From NCBI RefSeq assembly GCF_964204645.1, contig NC_134034.1, forward strand, positions 8,925,414-8,985,413: 60,000 nucleotides of DNA, in the 5' to 3' direction. This stretch comes from Tubulanus polymorphus (Eukaryota; Nemertea; Palaeonemertea; Tubulaniformes; Tubulanidae). Positions within the stretch are counted from its first letter, which is position 1; each line of letters starts with the position of its first letter. Below the pieces are notes generated by a model. It was not told where the DNA came from. It saw only the letters and a program-made list of their open reading frames with translations, and did no database searches. The translations under genes were made by a program, and so were the position numbers. Below, piece after piece: positions 34,685 through 44,643 of this stretch.

Positions 34685-35103
34685 TTAATAATTTATTAAT
34701 TCTTTTAATAATTTATCTTGTTCTTCAACTGTTATATGGCCATTTAAACTTATTATATAATCTTGTGTGTTCTTTAATTTATTAATTTCTTTTATATTAG
34801 TTTTAATTTTTTCTTTATTACTTTTTATATTTAATTTTGAACTTATACCAGTTAAAACACTTGAACTTAATCCTAATACACCAATTGATATAGCTAAAGG
34901 TGTTAATGGACTGAATATTGCTAAAAATGTTATTACAGAACTAATTATAACCGAACCACTTATAATCAAATAATATATAATTTTACTTTTTAGATATTTT
35001 TTCTTTTTTATCTTTAAGTCACTTTCAAATTCTAATATGTTTTTAATTTAGTTTTATTTATATCATGAGGAATAATATCAATACTATCAACTTTATCTTC
35101 CAT
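34685..35103 (-). pseudogene. Small two-helix membrane protein gene with a frameshift
   Basis: The T-run leader and an ATG at 35103-35101 mark the true start. That frame reaches a TAG at 35034-35032 after 23 codons. The remaining coding-like frame (34685 to about 35040) is shifted by one base. It encodes hydrophobic segments ISGSVIISSVITFLAIFSPL and PLAISIGVLGLSSSVL followed by a charged helix. A short A-run (minus strand, 35040-35044) is the likely slip site. Without the leader motif one would wrongly start this gene at a weak internal codon near 34969. An assembly error is possible. Confidence 0.65.
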
Positions 35104-35123
35104 TTATTTAGCAAAAAAAATTA

Positions 35124-35546
35124 CTAATTAGTAAATTTATATGCTACAAATATAACAATAACTGTTCCACCTAAAATCCAAATTATTTCATATTTCTGTT
35201 GTTCTTTACTTGGGGTATAATAATCTGATAATTTAGGTTTGTGTAGATGTAATTTTTCTTTATTGGTTACCGCGTTATATAAACTCATAGCTTCATCAAC
35301 TGATTGAAAATCTCTATGTGAAATCTTCTGATCATATAATTCTTTGTTAATATAATCCATATAGTTTTGCCTCTTTTCTCTATATTCTTCTGCTGCTTTA
35401 TTATATTTCTCTAACGCTAAGTTATGTCTTCTTTGTTCTCCTAATGAACTATTTTTATCAATATGCTTAAATAAATATCCACCTCCAGTAAATGCTAAAG
35501 CGTTAACAATTGCCGATCCTATAATAGTTATAATTGCAGAAGCCAT
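35124..35546 (-). CDS. Membrane protein, hydrophobic at both ends
   Basis: 140 residues, intact. An N-terminal hydrophobic segment is at ~3-24 (ASAIITIIGSAIVNALAFTG), a charged helical middle is rich in K/E/Y (~35-110), and a C-terminal transmembrane helix is at ~117-137 (IWILGGTVIVIFVAYKF). It begins with the T-run leader, and the next gene's leader starts right at its end. The family is not recognised. It could be a minor virion membrane or vertex protein. Confidence 0.65.
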   Translation of the reverse strand: MASAIITIIGSAIVNALAFTGGGYLFKHIDKNSSLGEQRRHNLALEKYNKAAEEYREKRQNYMDYINKELYDQKISHRDFQSVDEAMSLYNAVTNKEKLHLHKPKLSDYYTPSKEQQKYEIIWILGGTVIVIFVAYKFTN

Positions 35547-35570
35547 TTATTTAGTAAAAAAATTATGCAT

Positions 35571-35792
35571 TTATATGGGAGGAATATATTTTTGTTTTTC
35601 CAAATAATCAATAGTTAAATTAGATAAAGTAACTGCTAATGTTAATTTTAAAATATCATTTATATCAAATCTATCAACATTAACACTTCCCATTTTGAAT
35701 ACTTTTTTTAATACAATTGAATAACCAACAGTTCCAACTGATAGTAATGCTCCATTATATAATCCAGTTATTATCAACTTATTATCACTCAT
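35571..35792 (-). CDS. Small membrane protein (73 aa)
   Basis: Two weak hydrophobic segments (LIITGLYNGALLSVGTVGYS and ILKLTLAVTLSNLTIDYL). The start directly abuts the stop of the upstream gene (TAAATG junction), so the upstream gene's last codons double as this gene's leader. It is intact, with no recognised family. Confidence 0.6.
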   Translation of the reverse strand: MSDNKLIITGLYNGALLSVGTVGYSIVLKKVFKMGSVNVDRFDINDILKLTLAVTLSNLTIDYLEKQKYIPPI

Positions 35793-36149
35793 TTATTTAT
35801 CAAAAAAATTACTATCATCAAAATATTTAGTTATCTTATTTATGATTATTTCAACATTTATTTCATTACTAGTTTCATTTGTATATATTTCAATTATTAT
35901 TTTTTTAATATCATCGATGATAAAATCTTCATCTAATTCATAAAATCTTAAAGATTCTCTAATTAAATTAGTAATCTTTTCTACATTTAAAGTTTCTTTA
36001 TCTATTGTTGTTTCATACTCAAATGTTGTTTCATTAGAAAATGCAATATTTTTGATGTGTGTAATTACATCATTAATGTTAAATTTCATTTCTTTCTCAC
36101 GTTTAAAATCAAACCCAAAACAGATACTCGGTCCAACAGTTATATTCAT
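35793..36149 (-). CDS. Unknown 118-aa protein of the virion gene cluster
   Basis: An acidic, isoleucine/asparagine-rich, mostly helical-looking protein without transmembrane segment or metal motif. The leader is TTTTTTTCATTATATAAATG. Its last residues (NFFDK) are encoded by the T-run leader of the following gene. Function unknown; placed with virion genes by position and leader. Confidence 0.6.
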   Translation of the reverse strand: MNITVGPSICFGFDFKREKEMKFNINDVITHIKNIAFSNETTFEYETTIDKETLNVEKITNLIRESLRFYELDEDFIIDDIKKIIIEIYTNETSNEINVEIIINKITKYFDDSNFFDK

Positions 36150-36166
36150 TTATATAATGAAAAAAA

Positions 36167-36929
36167 TTACTTTCTACATCTTATAACTAATTCATAAAAT
36201 ACAGGGAAATTATTTAAATCAATTAAGTATCCATTATGATTTCTAATTTCTAATCTAAAATTATTAAAACGAGGAATGCATGGTTTGAAATCACATTCTG
36301 TTAGATTATAATTTATTTGCGTTCCAAATTCTTTAACATTCTTCAATGGTAAAATGTTTAGTAAACCAGAATTACAAGTTATATCTTTAGTTGCTTCGAA
36401 TGTTTTTGTAGGATAGATTAAATTGCAATAAATATAAAAATGTGTGTAAGGTATTAAGTTTGGTGTAGTAGCGTCAATATTTGTAAAAGATCTTTCTGGA
36501 AGAATTCCTAACAGTTTAGCTATAGGTTTTTTTTACCATAAATTTATGTTTTTCACTATTAGACAACCTTATCTTTATTCTATCAGAACTCTCACTTTTT
36601 AAAAATCTAATACTAAACCCAGAACTACTACCTAATTTGTGCCAGGCTTTTCTATTAATTTCTTGTGCCAATGTATCTAAATTATATAACCCTGGTTTTA
36701 AATATATATAGACCCATTCATTTTTATTTTTATTAAAAATTAAAAAAGCTCTATGTTCAATAGTTTTATTCGATATATTGTAAAAAGAATTACATAAACT
36801 TATATTAACTAATTTTAAATCAACACAATTTTTGAATTCTCTATCTAATTGTACTAATAAATTATGTGATTTATAATTTGTAAGTTTTCTAGAATCTACA
36901 AATATTCTGTATTCTTTTAATTCTACCAT
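36167..36929 (-). pseudogene. Penton-like minor capsid protein gene with a frameshift
   Basis: About 254 codons in two frames. The first (36929-36516) has the N-terminal pattern of Polinton single-jelly-roll penton proteins: a basic start, a KLVNISLCNSFYNIS strand region and VYIYLKPGLYNLDTLAQEIN. The frame breaks at a run of eight T on the plus strand (36527-36534). The continuing frame reaches a TAA at 36169-36167 and keeps beta-rich capsid-like content. It would form fivefold vertices. The homopolymer makes a polymerase or sequencing slip plausible. A related dead copy is at 46618-47010. Confidence 0.75.
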
Positions 36930-36946
36930 TTATTTTACATATTTTC

Positions 36947-37300
36947 TCATTCGAAATCTATTTCATGGTGCCCTTTTTCATTCTTACCTTTGTATACGAA
37001 ATAGAAATCTCCAGAACATAATTCTTCTAAATCTTCACTTGATAATCTATGAAATCTATCTGGTAAATATGTTCTGAATTTATATGTATTTCCTTTTAAT
37101 CCTTCATATTCTAAGTGTATAACTAATTTATCTCCATATTTGTTAGTAACTGTATCAATATTTGTAATTAGATATTTCTTATGGATTGTTAATTCTGTTA
37201 ACTTTTTGAATTTATAATCTACAGATTTTACATTTGTAGTATATTTAATTCTATCTAGAAATGATTTGTTTTTCTCACTGTTTGCTTGTTTACTCTCCAT
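36947..37300 (-). CDS. Small OB-fold-like protein, putative ssDNA-binding
   Basis: 117 residues, intact, next to PolB. The pattern is a basic N-terminus, KFKKLTELTIHKKYLITN, then NKYGDKLVIHLEYEGLKG, then TYLPDRFHRLS and FYFVYKGKNEKGHHEIDFE. This beta-rich series with a YGDK-type turn and YLPDRF resembles OB-fold DNA-binding proteins encoded beside PolB in such elements. Copies exist at 46245-46598 (nearly identical) and 58566-58892 (diverged). It uses the early-type leader. The fold assignment is inference; no residue proves DNA binding. Confidence 0.6.
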   Translation of the reverse strand: MESKQANSEKNKSFLDRIKYTTNVKSVDYKFKKLTELTIHKKYLITNIDTVTNKYGDKLVIHLEYEGLKGNTYKFRTYLPDRFHRLSSEDLEELCSGDFYFVYKGKNEKGHHEIDFE

Positions 37301-37329
37301 TTTAATAACATATTTTTATTAAAATTTGA

Positions 37330-40300
37330 TTAACACGTTAGAATTCTTTTCATTATCTCGTTCTCTTTTGTTTCTTCTCTTTTAAATTTTAAGTATTCAT
37401 CTAAATTACAACCATAAGCAACTGTATGAATTCCATCATCTAAAATATATCTTTTATCATCAAATGGGTTTAGACTTATCTTTTCAATTTCTTCAATAAA
37501 CATTTCATGATCTTCAGATCTTAAACATCTCATCTTATGTTTTCTAACTTCTTCATTGAATATACAATTTATGTAATCTTTGAAATGAATATTCTTTTCT
37601 ACTACACTTTTGGTTATTCCTTTTAACTTTTTAGCTTCATGTTCTTTAGTTTTATATGAATACATTTTAGATCTAATACCTATGAATTCAATCATTTCTT
37701 CACCGCCTAATTCATCTTTGAATTTACCGGGAACTTTTTTATTATCATTGCTAAACAATTCATGATTTTTAGGATAGTTACTAAAATCAAAATGATGTTT
37801 TAATGTTTTTAAATCATCTGTTATGTTATCAGTTTTTATCTTTAATATGTAAGAATCTGTATCAAAATATAATATTTCTATATGTTTTTCTCCAAAAAGT
37901 GGTTGTAATATATTATAATAGAATTCATACATTAGTAATTTTGATAATTCTAAAACTGAAGCGCCGACATAGATTGGTTTATTAAATTTCATTGATGTTC
38001 TTCTCATTTTAACTGCGGCTAAATTTTCATCAAATATTCTGTTACCAATGAACTTAGGATATGTTTGTAAATACCTTATCCTTTTGCCATTACTTACTAA
38101 CTCAATATCATTTCTATTTCTAATATTTTCACAAGTCTTACCATAGAATGCATTATTCATTAACTTGAAGAAATGTTTCTCGAAATCAGTTTTAGCTTCA
38201 GTTCTCTGTTTGGTGTTAAAATCTATATATTTTTCTAACCACTTACATTGACTAAATGAAATATATCTATGTACTTTTTTTAGAATCATTCCTTGATTCA
38301 AATAGAATTTTAACATTCTATAATGTACTATATAATTATATTTATCTTCTTGAGTTACCATTAACTTTTCTGTATGAAAATGATTTTCGGGTTTAATTCT
38401 TTTTTGATAATTTGATAATTCTTCATGAGTTACAGTTTTATGTTCGGGACAATAAGCTAGATTTCTAGATTTAAATTTAATATGTTCAGGATATTCTAAA
38501 TCTACAACAAAGAAGTAACCAGTATCTGAATCATCTGCAATATCTAGAATTCTTTTCTTCCAATCAAATTTATCATTATTTTCATTCTGTAAAACTTCAC
38601 TTATTTCAAATACTCCATAAGGTTGTGGTTCCATCATTGCCCAACCATACAAATTATTTGCATTTTTATATAATAACTTATATCCATTTACATTGAAATA
38701 TCTATCACCTAATACACCTGAAACACCTCCTCTTATAGATTTTTCAAATAATAATAATTGATCTATATTTGTTAACAAATCAATTTTTATATTTGTAAAT
38801 TTTAATCCACAATCCCATGTTAATCCTGGACTTGAATAACAATGACAAGGATCAATATTGAAATATTTTAGGTTTACATCTCTAAACCTTTCGAATATAT
38901 CGGTTAATAATAATACATCCGATTTTAAATATATATCTACTAATTGCCCATGATTTTCTATTTTGAAATGATTCCAAATATTCAATGTTCTATTATAGAC
39001 TTCATCTTTAACATATTCATTTTTTAATTCATCATAAAATTGTTCTTTCAATAATTCAGTTATGTTAAAATCATTATGTGATTTATAAAATGAATATGGA
39101 ATTGCGCCTTTATATCTCATTAATTTAAAATCAATAATATTTGGGTAATATTCTTTTAATATCTTAAATTCATCATCAACTAATGATTTTGATAAGTTAT
39201 CTAATGAACTATTTAAAAATCTATATGAATCTATAAATCTTAGGCAACCAAATTGGAATGATATATAATTCTCAGATGTTTTAGCTAACATTCTAAATTT
39301 ATAAGTTGGTATTTTATCTTTTGATCTATTTGAATTTAATATTTCTATTTCATTATTGATTTCTTCTATTTTATGACATAACTGTTTGATGAATAAATGT
39401 GCATCATATCCTGATAGATTATGAAATATAACTGGTACAAAGTTAATTTTCTTAGCTTGTAAGTTACAATTCTCATGTGCAGCGCCTCTAAACTTTCCGT
39501 TCAAATGATCATGGTCTCTTACTTTTTTATCTTTATAATTAAATATCTTTTCACAATAATAACATTTATCTGCAAACGCAAATGCTTCTTTATCTTCTTC
39601 TGTCATTATAATTTCTATATTTTTATTTAACTTTTCATTAAATTTTATTTCATATTCAATTAATAAGTCACAAAAATGATTGATAACATTTTCATTTCTA
39701 TAATCATAATATTCACTTTCAATTAGTTCTGGATAATCAGATTTAATATATAACCCGAAAGCTGCAGCTGATTGATGAATCTTTTTAATAGTATTTGTTT
39801 TTGGCGGTTCTTCAGAATAATCATTTTCATTAGAATTTAATTTCTTCCTCTTATAATATATTTCTTTTCTATCTTGATCAGTTAGTTCTTTATTTAATGA
39901 TTCAAAATCTCCATATATTACAAATGGTACTTTATTTTTGTAATCATATTTTTTGAATTCTAATATTTTATCCTTTTCATTTGGTAAAACTAATTTACAA
40001 TAATCATGATTTTCACATAATTGTTTATGATTTAATAATGTACTTTCATTACTGAATCTATGTAAACATTTTCTACAAAGATATATTTTATGGTGATCAT
40101 TTTCTGATTTAAAAAATAAATCGATTTGTTTAATCCACATATAATGATTCTCATAATATAATATATCTATAACATCCTTTGAATCATAATCTTTTGATAG
40201 GTATAAAGGTTCTAATGTATAATGTTTTATATTGTTACCTTTTGTATTTGGTAATTTAATTAAATCAAATACATTTATTTTTAGATTATTATCTCTTTCT

Positions 40301-41148
40301 ATTTTTGGGATGTTTTTAATTATAACAGGATACTTATCTATCTTATAATTATTTTCAAATAGTTTATAATGAGTTAATCTAAAACTATGTTGTTTATAAT
40401 CTTCAACTGGGTGTAAACAACTTATTATAGCCCATAGAAAACATTTATCATCTTCATTTTGTACATTTATTACAGCATTAGTTTTAAATGGTAGTTTAAT
40501 ATAACTTGTTCCATTTATACTATCATCTTTATAATATGATACATTATTTTCATCTATTGGTTTCGATTTAGTTAACTTATTATATTTTGTGTTATAAACA
40601 TGTAAAGTCATAAATATTATCTCATCAAATATTAAACCAGATCCTTCAAAATATTTCTCTTCTATTTTAGTTTTTACTTCATTATAACATTTATCTAATT
40701 TATCATCTATATGTTGTTTAGATATAATATGTTGTGAATGAGAATTTATATTATATATTGGTTTATCTTCAGATTTTATGAATTTAACTTTAGAAGATAT
40801 ACTAATTTTAGGATATTCAACATCAGTTATTATTTTTATTATTTCTTTCATATTTTCTAAATGTTTTTTATTTTCTTCTAATGTTTTTCCTTTATGAAAT
40901 TTAAACTCGATAGCTGCCGGGCCAATATCACTTTTAAATGCTTCGGTTATCTCTATATCTTCGTTATTATCTAATGAATTAATATATTTTCTTACATCTT
41001 CCATGTATGGTCTTTTATTGTTTAATTTATTTTTTATGCTTTTAATTGTCTTCTGTTTCTTATCATTATCTTTATCAAAATAATCTTCACCTAAAATATC
41101 ATTATTCTTATTTCTAATATGACTTATAGATTTTAAATGTTCTTTATA
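37330..41148 (-). pseudogene. Protein-primed family B DNA polymerase, 5'-truncated, motif A mutated
   Basis: An ATG at 41004 gives 1224 codons, but the frame is open and coding-like up to about 41148, so the true start is lost at the element boundary. Numbered from 41004: C188 (DDKCFLWAI) and H287 (NHYMWIK) in an N-terminal papain-like-looking region; zinc finger from C310/C313; exonuclease D366/E368 (YGDFES); EndoVII-type HNH insert from C481 (VRDHDHLNGKFRGAAHENCN); exonuclease D534 (SGYDAHLF); motif B K947-Y954; motif C D1048/D1050 (YFDTDSY). Motif A reads YKNANNLYG: N781 replaces the metal-binding Asp, and three residues just upstream are missing. Probably polymerase-dead. Confidence 0.9.
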
Positions 41149-41320
41149 ATATCCCGAACGCGAGTAGACCGTAACGAGACGCCCGAAAAACTTTACAGTA
41201 GGATCCGTCTGTGGATGAATAACCTAATGTGGAAGAGCACATTAATCTGTTTTTGCTTCAACATCTAAGCAAAAATAACAAAAATGAACCCGCGTCTCGC
41301 AGAAAGGGCATCAAACTTAC

Positions 41321-42423
41321 ATGTTCCACTGACTTCCTTTTTCTGTTAAATCTTTTAGTATTGTGACAACTTCTATTGTAGCATCCCTGAATATGAAAAC
41401 AAAGCTTTACAGCATAAATCATACCAATACCAATGAATTTCTATAATTTCATTTCGAGAAACATATTACTCACGTTCTTAGTCTGATAAAAAGGAGTAAA
41501 TAATTTAGGCTTTAAACAAATAGCAACACCAGCCACATCAATTTTAGTCATGTACTGGAAAAAAAGACAGATTTGTGCATGCACAGCCTTTAGGTAATTG
41601 TTAAATAAAAGTGACCAAACTAATATCAAATCATAAGTTCTTGAGATGATATGTACCTGGTCGAATGTGAAAAAGGCTCTTTGATCTTCACAACAGAATT
41701 GTTTCCTTGTATGATGCGCAACGTCAAAACTGCTATACTGGATTGAAGGATACAAAAAACTGTTAAAATATATCTAACTTTATAAAGATAAATCACGTAC
41801 AAATCACTTAGGAAAACAACTTTACCACTATTGTTGAATCATCCCATGCTCTTGCTTGATAATCCTTCAATTTGTTTTTTGCTATCAGCTATCAATATGA
41901 TTCATTAATTCAATCCAAGGATTTTGAATAAAGTGGTTTCGTATTCAAGTTATAAAAACTAATTGCAAATCATTCATTTTCTAGGATATCAATGCTAAAT
42001 GATTACCTTTCGTCGATGGACTGCTCTACTTCTTTGCATCTTTTCAATCTCATATGGAAAGTATTGAGGGCACCTGATTAAGAATCATTCATTATTTCCA
42101 GTACAATCATAAAAGTTATGTAGTTTGCATACCTGGTAATTGGATAAAATAATGCAATTCTACGTACATTTCATCTTTCCATTATCCTGTTATTTATGAA
42201 CTGATTTCCCTTACGGCTGGGGTGTAACAAGTCAGTCCTAGATCACAAAATTTAGAAAAAAACAAGTTAGTTTAAATCGCGAAAAAATGCACATAACCTA
42301 CTGGGCTTATTAAAATTAAACGATTACTTACGGAGAAAGGAGATCTCTTGAGAAGTGAAAATCAACGAACTTTACACCAAGTGTAAAGCATTCGCGGTGC
42401 AGCATTTCATTGTAATGAAATAT
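41321..42423 (-). CDS. Downstream exons of the SGNH-like host gene
   Basis: Five short segments with canonical minus-strand splice sites: 42332-42423 (contains LGVKFVDFHFSRDLLS), 42007-42073, 41657-41737, 41474-41554 and 41321-41386. Their phases chain correctly from 42332-42423 onward. The third and fourth are both exactly 27 codons and phase 0 (TKIDVAGVAICLKPK lies in 41474-41554). Only the junction from 42517-42697 into 42332-42423 does not fit phase, so a microexon, another acceptor or decay is possible. The last exon donor lies ~170 bases from the element 1 edge, so later exons may have been displaced by the element. Confidence 0.5.
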
Positions 42424-42516
42424 CTTTGTGTCAGCATCGAAAAAGAAAGAAATTTAAAAATCATTACATCGATCATAAATATAGTACTTCAAGAAAAATC
42501 TATTCTTGATACTTAC

Positions 42517-42697
42517 TCATCACATCGAGGAAAAAGAGCTGGTACAATGATGGTCCCAGTACATTTATAGAGCAACAATCGAATTAATTCAACGTGTCTT
42601 CGCAGAACAATCTCAAGCGGGACATCACGCGTCATATTATTTGTTCCAACATGGACGATTAGTTGTTCCACATTCAGCATCTTCACCTTTTTCAATT
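42517..42697 (-). CDS. SGNH/GDSL-hydrolase-like exon (GTNN block)
   Basis: 181 bases between the acceptor TATATTACAG and the donor GATGA/GTAAGT. It encodes VEQLIVHVGTNNMTRD and, later, IIVPALFPRCDE. HVGTNN is the block-III-like strand and loop of SGNH hydrolases and LFPR is the conserved strand that follows. It joins in phase with the upstream exon at 42769-42883. The enzymatic substrate is unknown; many invertebrate proteins with this domain are uncharacterised. Confidence 0.65.
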
Positions 42698-42768
42698 CTG
42701 TAATATACAACTAATCAGTAACCCAATGAAAATGAACAATATAAATCAGTACTGAACCGAGAAATTAC

Positions 42769-42883
42769 CTTCCATCAATGTTTCAATGGTTCCTCCGGGG
42801 CACACGATCCTTGTCCATTCAAATAAGCCTACACCATCTAGCCCAGCATACTTTAAAATGCTGTCTGCTACGAGACCAATACG
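42769..42883 (-). CDS. SGNH/GDSL-hydrolase-like exon (block I)
   Basis: 115 bases, acceptor TTTTTTGTAG, donor GGAAG/GTAATT. It encodes IGLVADSILKYAGL and CPGGTIETLMEG. VADSI aligns with the catalytic-serine block GDS of SGNH hydrolases with Ala in place of Gly. PGGTIE is the usual following loop. Phase 1 at the 3' end matches the next exon. Confidence 0.65.
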
Positions 42884-44640
42884 CTACAAAAAAGATTATT
42901 TGTCAGTCTCAGGCCAATATCACAGGGAGGTGTGAGAGAGCACACTGGTTACTGTAAGACCCTACTATATGCAAAAGAAGTGACACATATATGTATATCA
43001 ATGTGATAGAATTGATTGAAAAAATTGTGCATAATAGTAGCTAGTGCCCAAAAATAGAACACAGTGTTATTGAAGTGAAAATTTCTAAAATCCTCTGAAG
43101 CGGTGCTTATTTGGTAGCTACATGGGTATTCTAATTGAATAAGCATAAAGATAAGCGTGCACACACAGTAGCCTATGCATAAACAAGGGCCAGTTTCACC
43201 TTCACCTAAAAGTCCTGCAGTGTGAAGACTAACTTGTTCACCTAAACCACCTCTACCAGGCTGTGGAAGGCCTAACATCAGGCACTAAATTAAAAGATTC
43301 CTCTAAATCAAATTATCTATAAACATCCTCTTAATTGCAGGCAGACTGATTCAGGGAGGGGTGCAGCCCAAAATAGGGCATACATATCAGTATCATATAT
43401 AATTAAAAATCAAAAGGGCTCCAGATCATCAGAAAACATAATACCTATATTTTGGAAGTAGGCCTACAGAGAACATGTTTTGGAATATAAGCTTTTTAAA
43501 AATACTTGTTGATATTTTTAATTTTTCCTTTAAATTTCAGTGCAACTTAAAAGTTTTAAGGGGTGTACACCCCTGTATACTCTCCTGATCTGCCCCTGAA
43601 TTGCCACTTAACAAAATTACTCAGCTTAATTGTTGGCTAACTAGCTCAGTGAAACTGGGACCAGACCTAATGCATACACCCTCAGTGGCCAGGGCCAGGA
43701 TTAAACAGTTAGGCTACGTATATAAATAAAGGAATGAAAAGTACTTATCCTGAAATTGGTTAGGCTATCTATCTGCAACAAGAAATACATTTTCATTAAC
43801 TCTGAATACAGGGAACTACCATTCTTCTGTTTCGAGGCCTTAAAATTTATTGTTTATTTTTTGTTGCTGGATTTGGAATGGTTGTTGGAATATTTAAGGC
43901 CTAATGTCTATTTATTAATTGATGAGACCTGTTTTTCTTGGATATTTTGCTTACTTTTTGGGGTACATACCTCATTTATGTCTTAACAGAATGCCAAAAG
44001 TCGCGGACAACAACTGAATATCCGATATATTTCCAGTTCTGTACCAATTAGATGGATTGGCAAAAAGACTAGTAGCCTTCCGCGACTCGACGACCTTGAT
44101 TTAAACTTGATCAATTCAAAGTCTGTTTATTGACGCTTTTGGTTACATGAACTGATCAGCAATATACTTAAATAAAATAACCGGAATAACAAGAAATCAA
44201 AAATATTAAAGAGGTAACAAACAAATGCCCGTAAACCTGTCAGACACGCGAACGCCGGACTCGTAAACTCTTGGACTCGGACCCGCTGAGCAATAAATTC
44301 ATAAAATTGACTTTGAAATTGATTGTGGAGAAGGGAATTATTCGATAGCTCTTCCTCGAAAAGAAGAGAGAAATATCGGTAAGAAAACACAACATGGCTA
44401 CTAATTGAATGGAGCCAAATTTCTGATGTTTACGGCTCGACAGTGCCTTTATAACGCGGATTTATCAAAATTCCCATGCAGTATCTGGAGATTGAAGTGA
44501 GCTGAAGGACATCATACGGATTGTATCGGCGACAGCGGTAAGGTAAGGAAGCCTTTACACTTTTAACAAAAACTATGTGGAAAAGGGAAAAAAAAAATAA
44601 TAATAATCACGCGAATTTCAATAGAGTTTTCTGTGAAGAA
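42884..44640. other. Host DNA, nothing firm recognised
   Basis: Presumably upstream exons and introns of the SGNH-like gene. A minus-strand open stretch at 44230-44395 has an exon-like donor but no supported frame. A run of A/AAT lies at about 44587-44605, just before element 2. Confidence 0.35.
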
Positions 44641-44643
44641 ACA

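Larger units (their letters stand above)
31544..36170 (-). promoter_or_regulatory. Shared virion-gene leader: T-run then TAAATAAATG
   Basis: Seven minus-strand genes begin with AATTTTTTT, a 2-4 base spacer, then (T)AAATAAATG or a close variant. The leaders lie just above the starts at 31543, 33272 (ATTATGTAAATG), 34668, 35103, 35546, 35792 and 36149 (ATTATATAAATG). The penton-like gene at 36929 has only TAAAATAAATG. The signal ends at the start codon itself, recalling the TAAATG late promoters of poxviruses. Resemblance to that system is inference; no transcription start is visible. Confidence 0.7.
22953..41150. mobile_element. Element 1: Polinton/Maverick (adintovirus-like) element, ~18.2 kb, decayed
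   Basis: Diagnostic set: protein-primed PolB, DDE integrase, FtsK/A32-type packaging ATPase, hexon-like major capsid and penton-like minor capsid proteins. Rightward genes run 23.3-28.4 kb and leftward genes 29.1-41.1 kb; most neighbours are separated by 5-40 bases or overlap by 8. The right end is missing: PolB stays open to the boundary near 41148 without an upstream start. No right-hand copy of the left palindrome is present. Five genes carry stops or frameshifts. An adenovirus-type protease was not found. Confidence 0.9.

Noticed and set aside
44127-44390. 87-residue minus-strand frame as a host exon
   Set aside because: A donor-like CAG/GTTTAC exists but no matching acceptor or phase partner was found.
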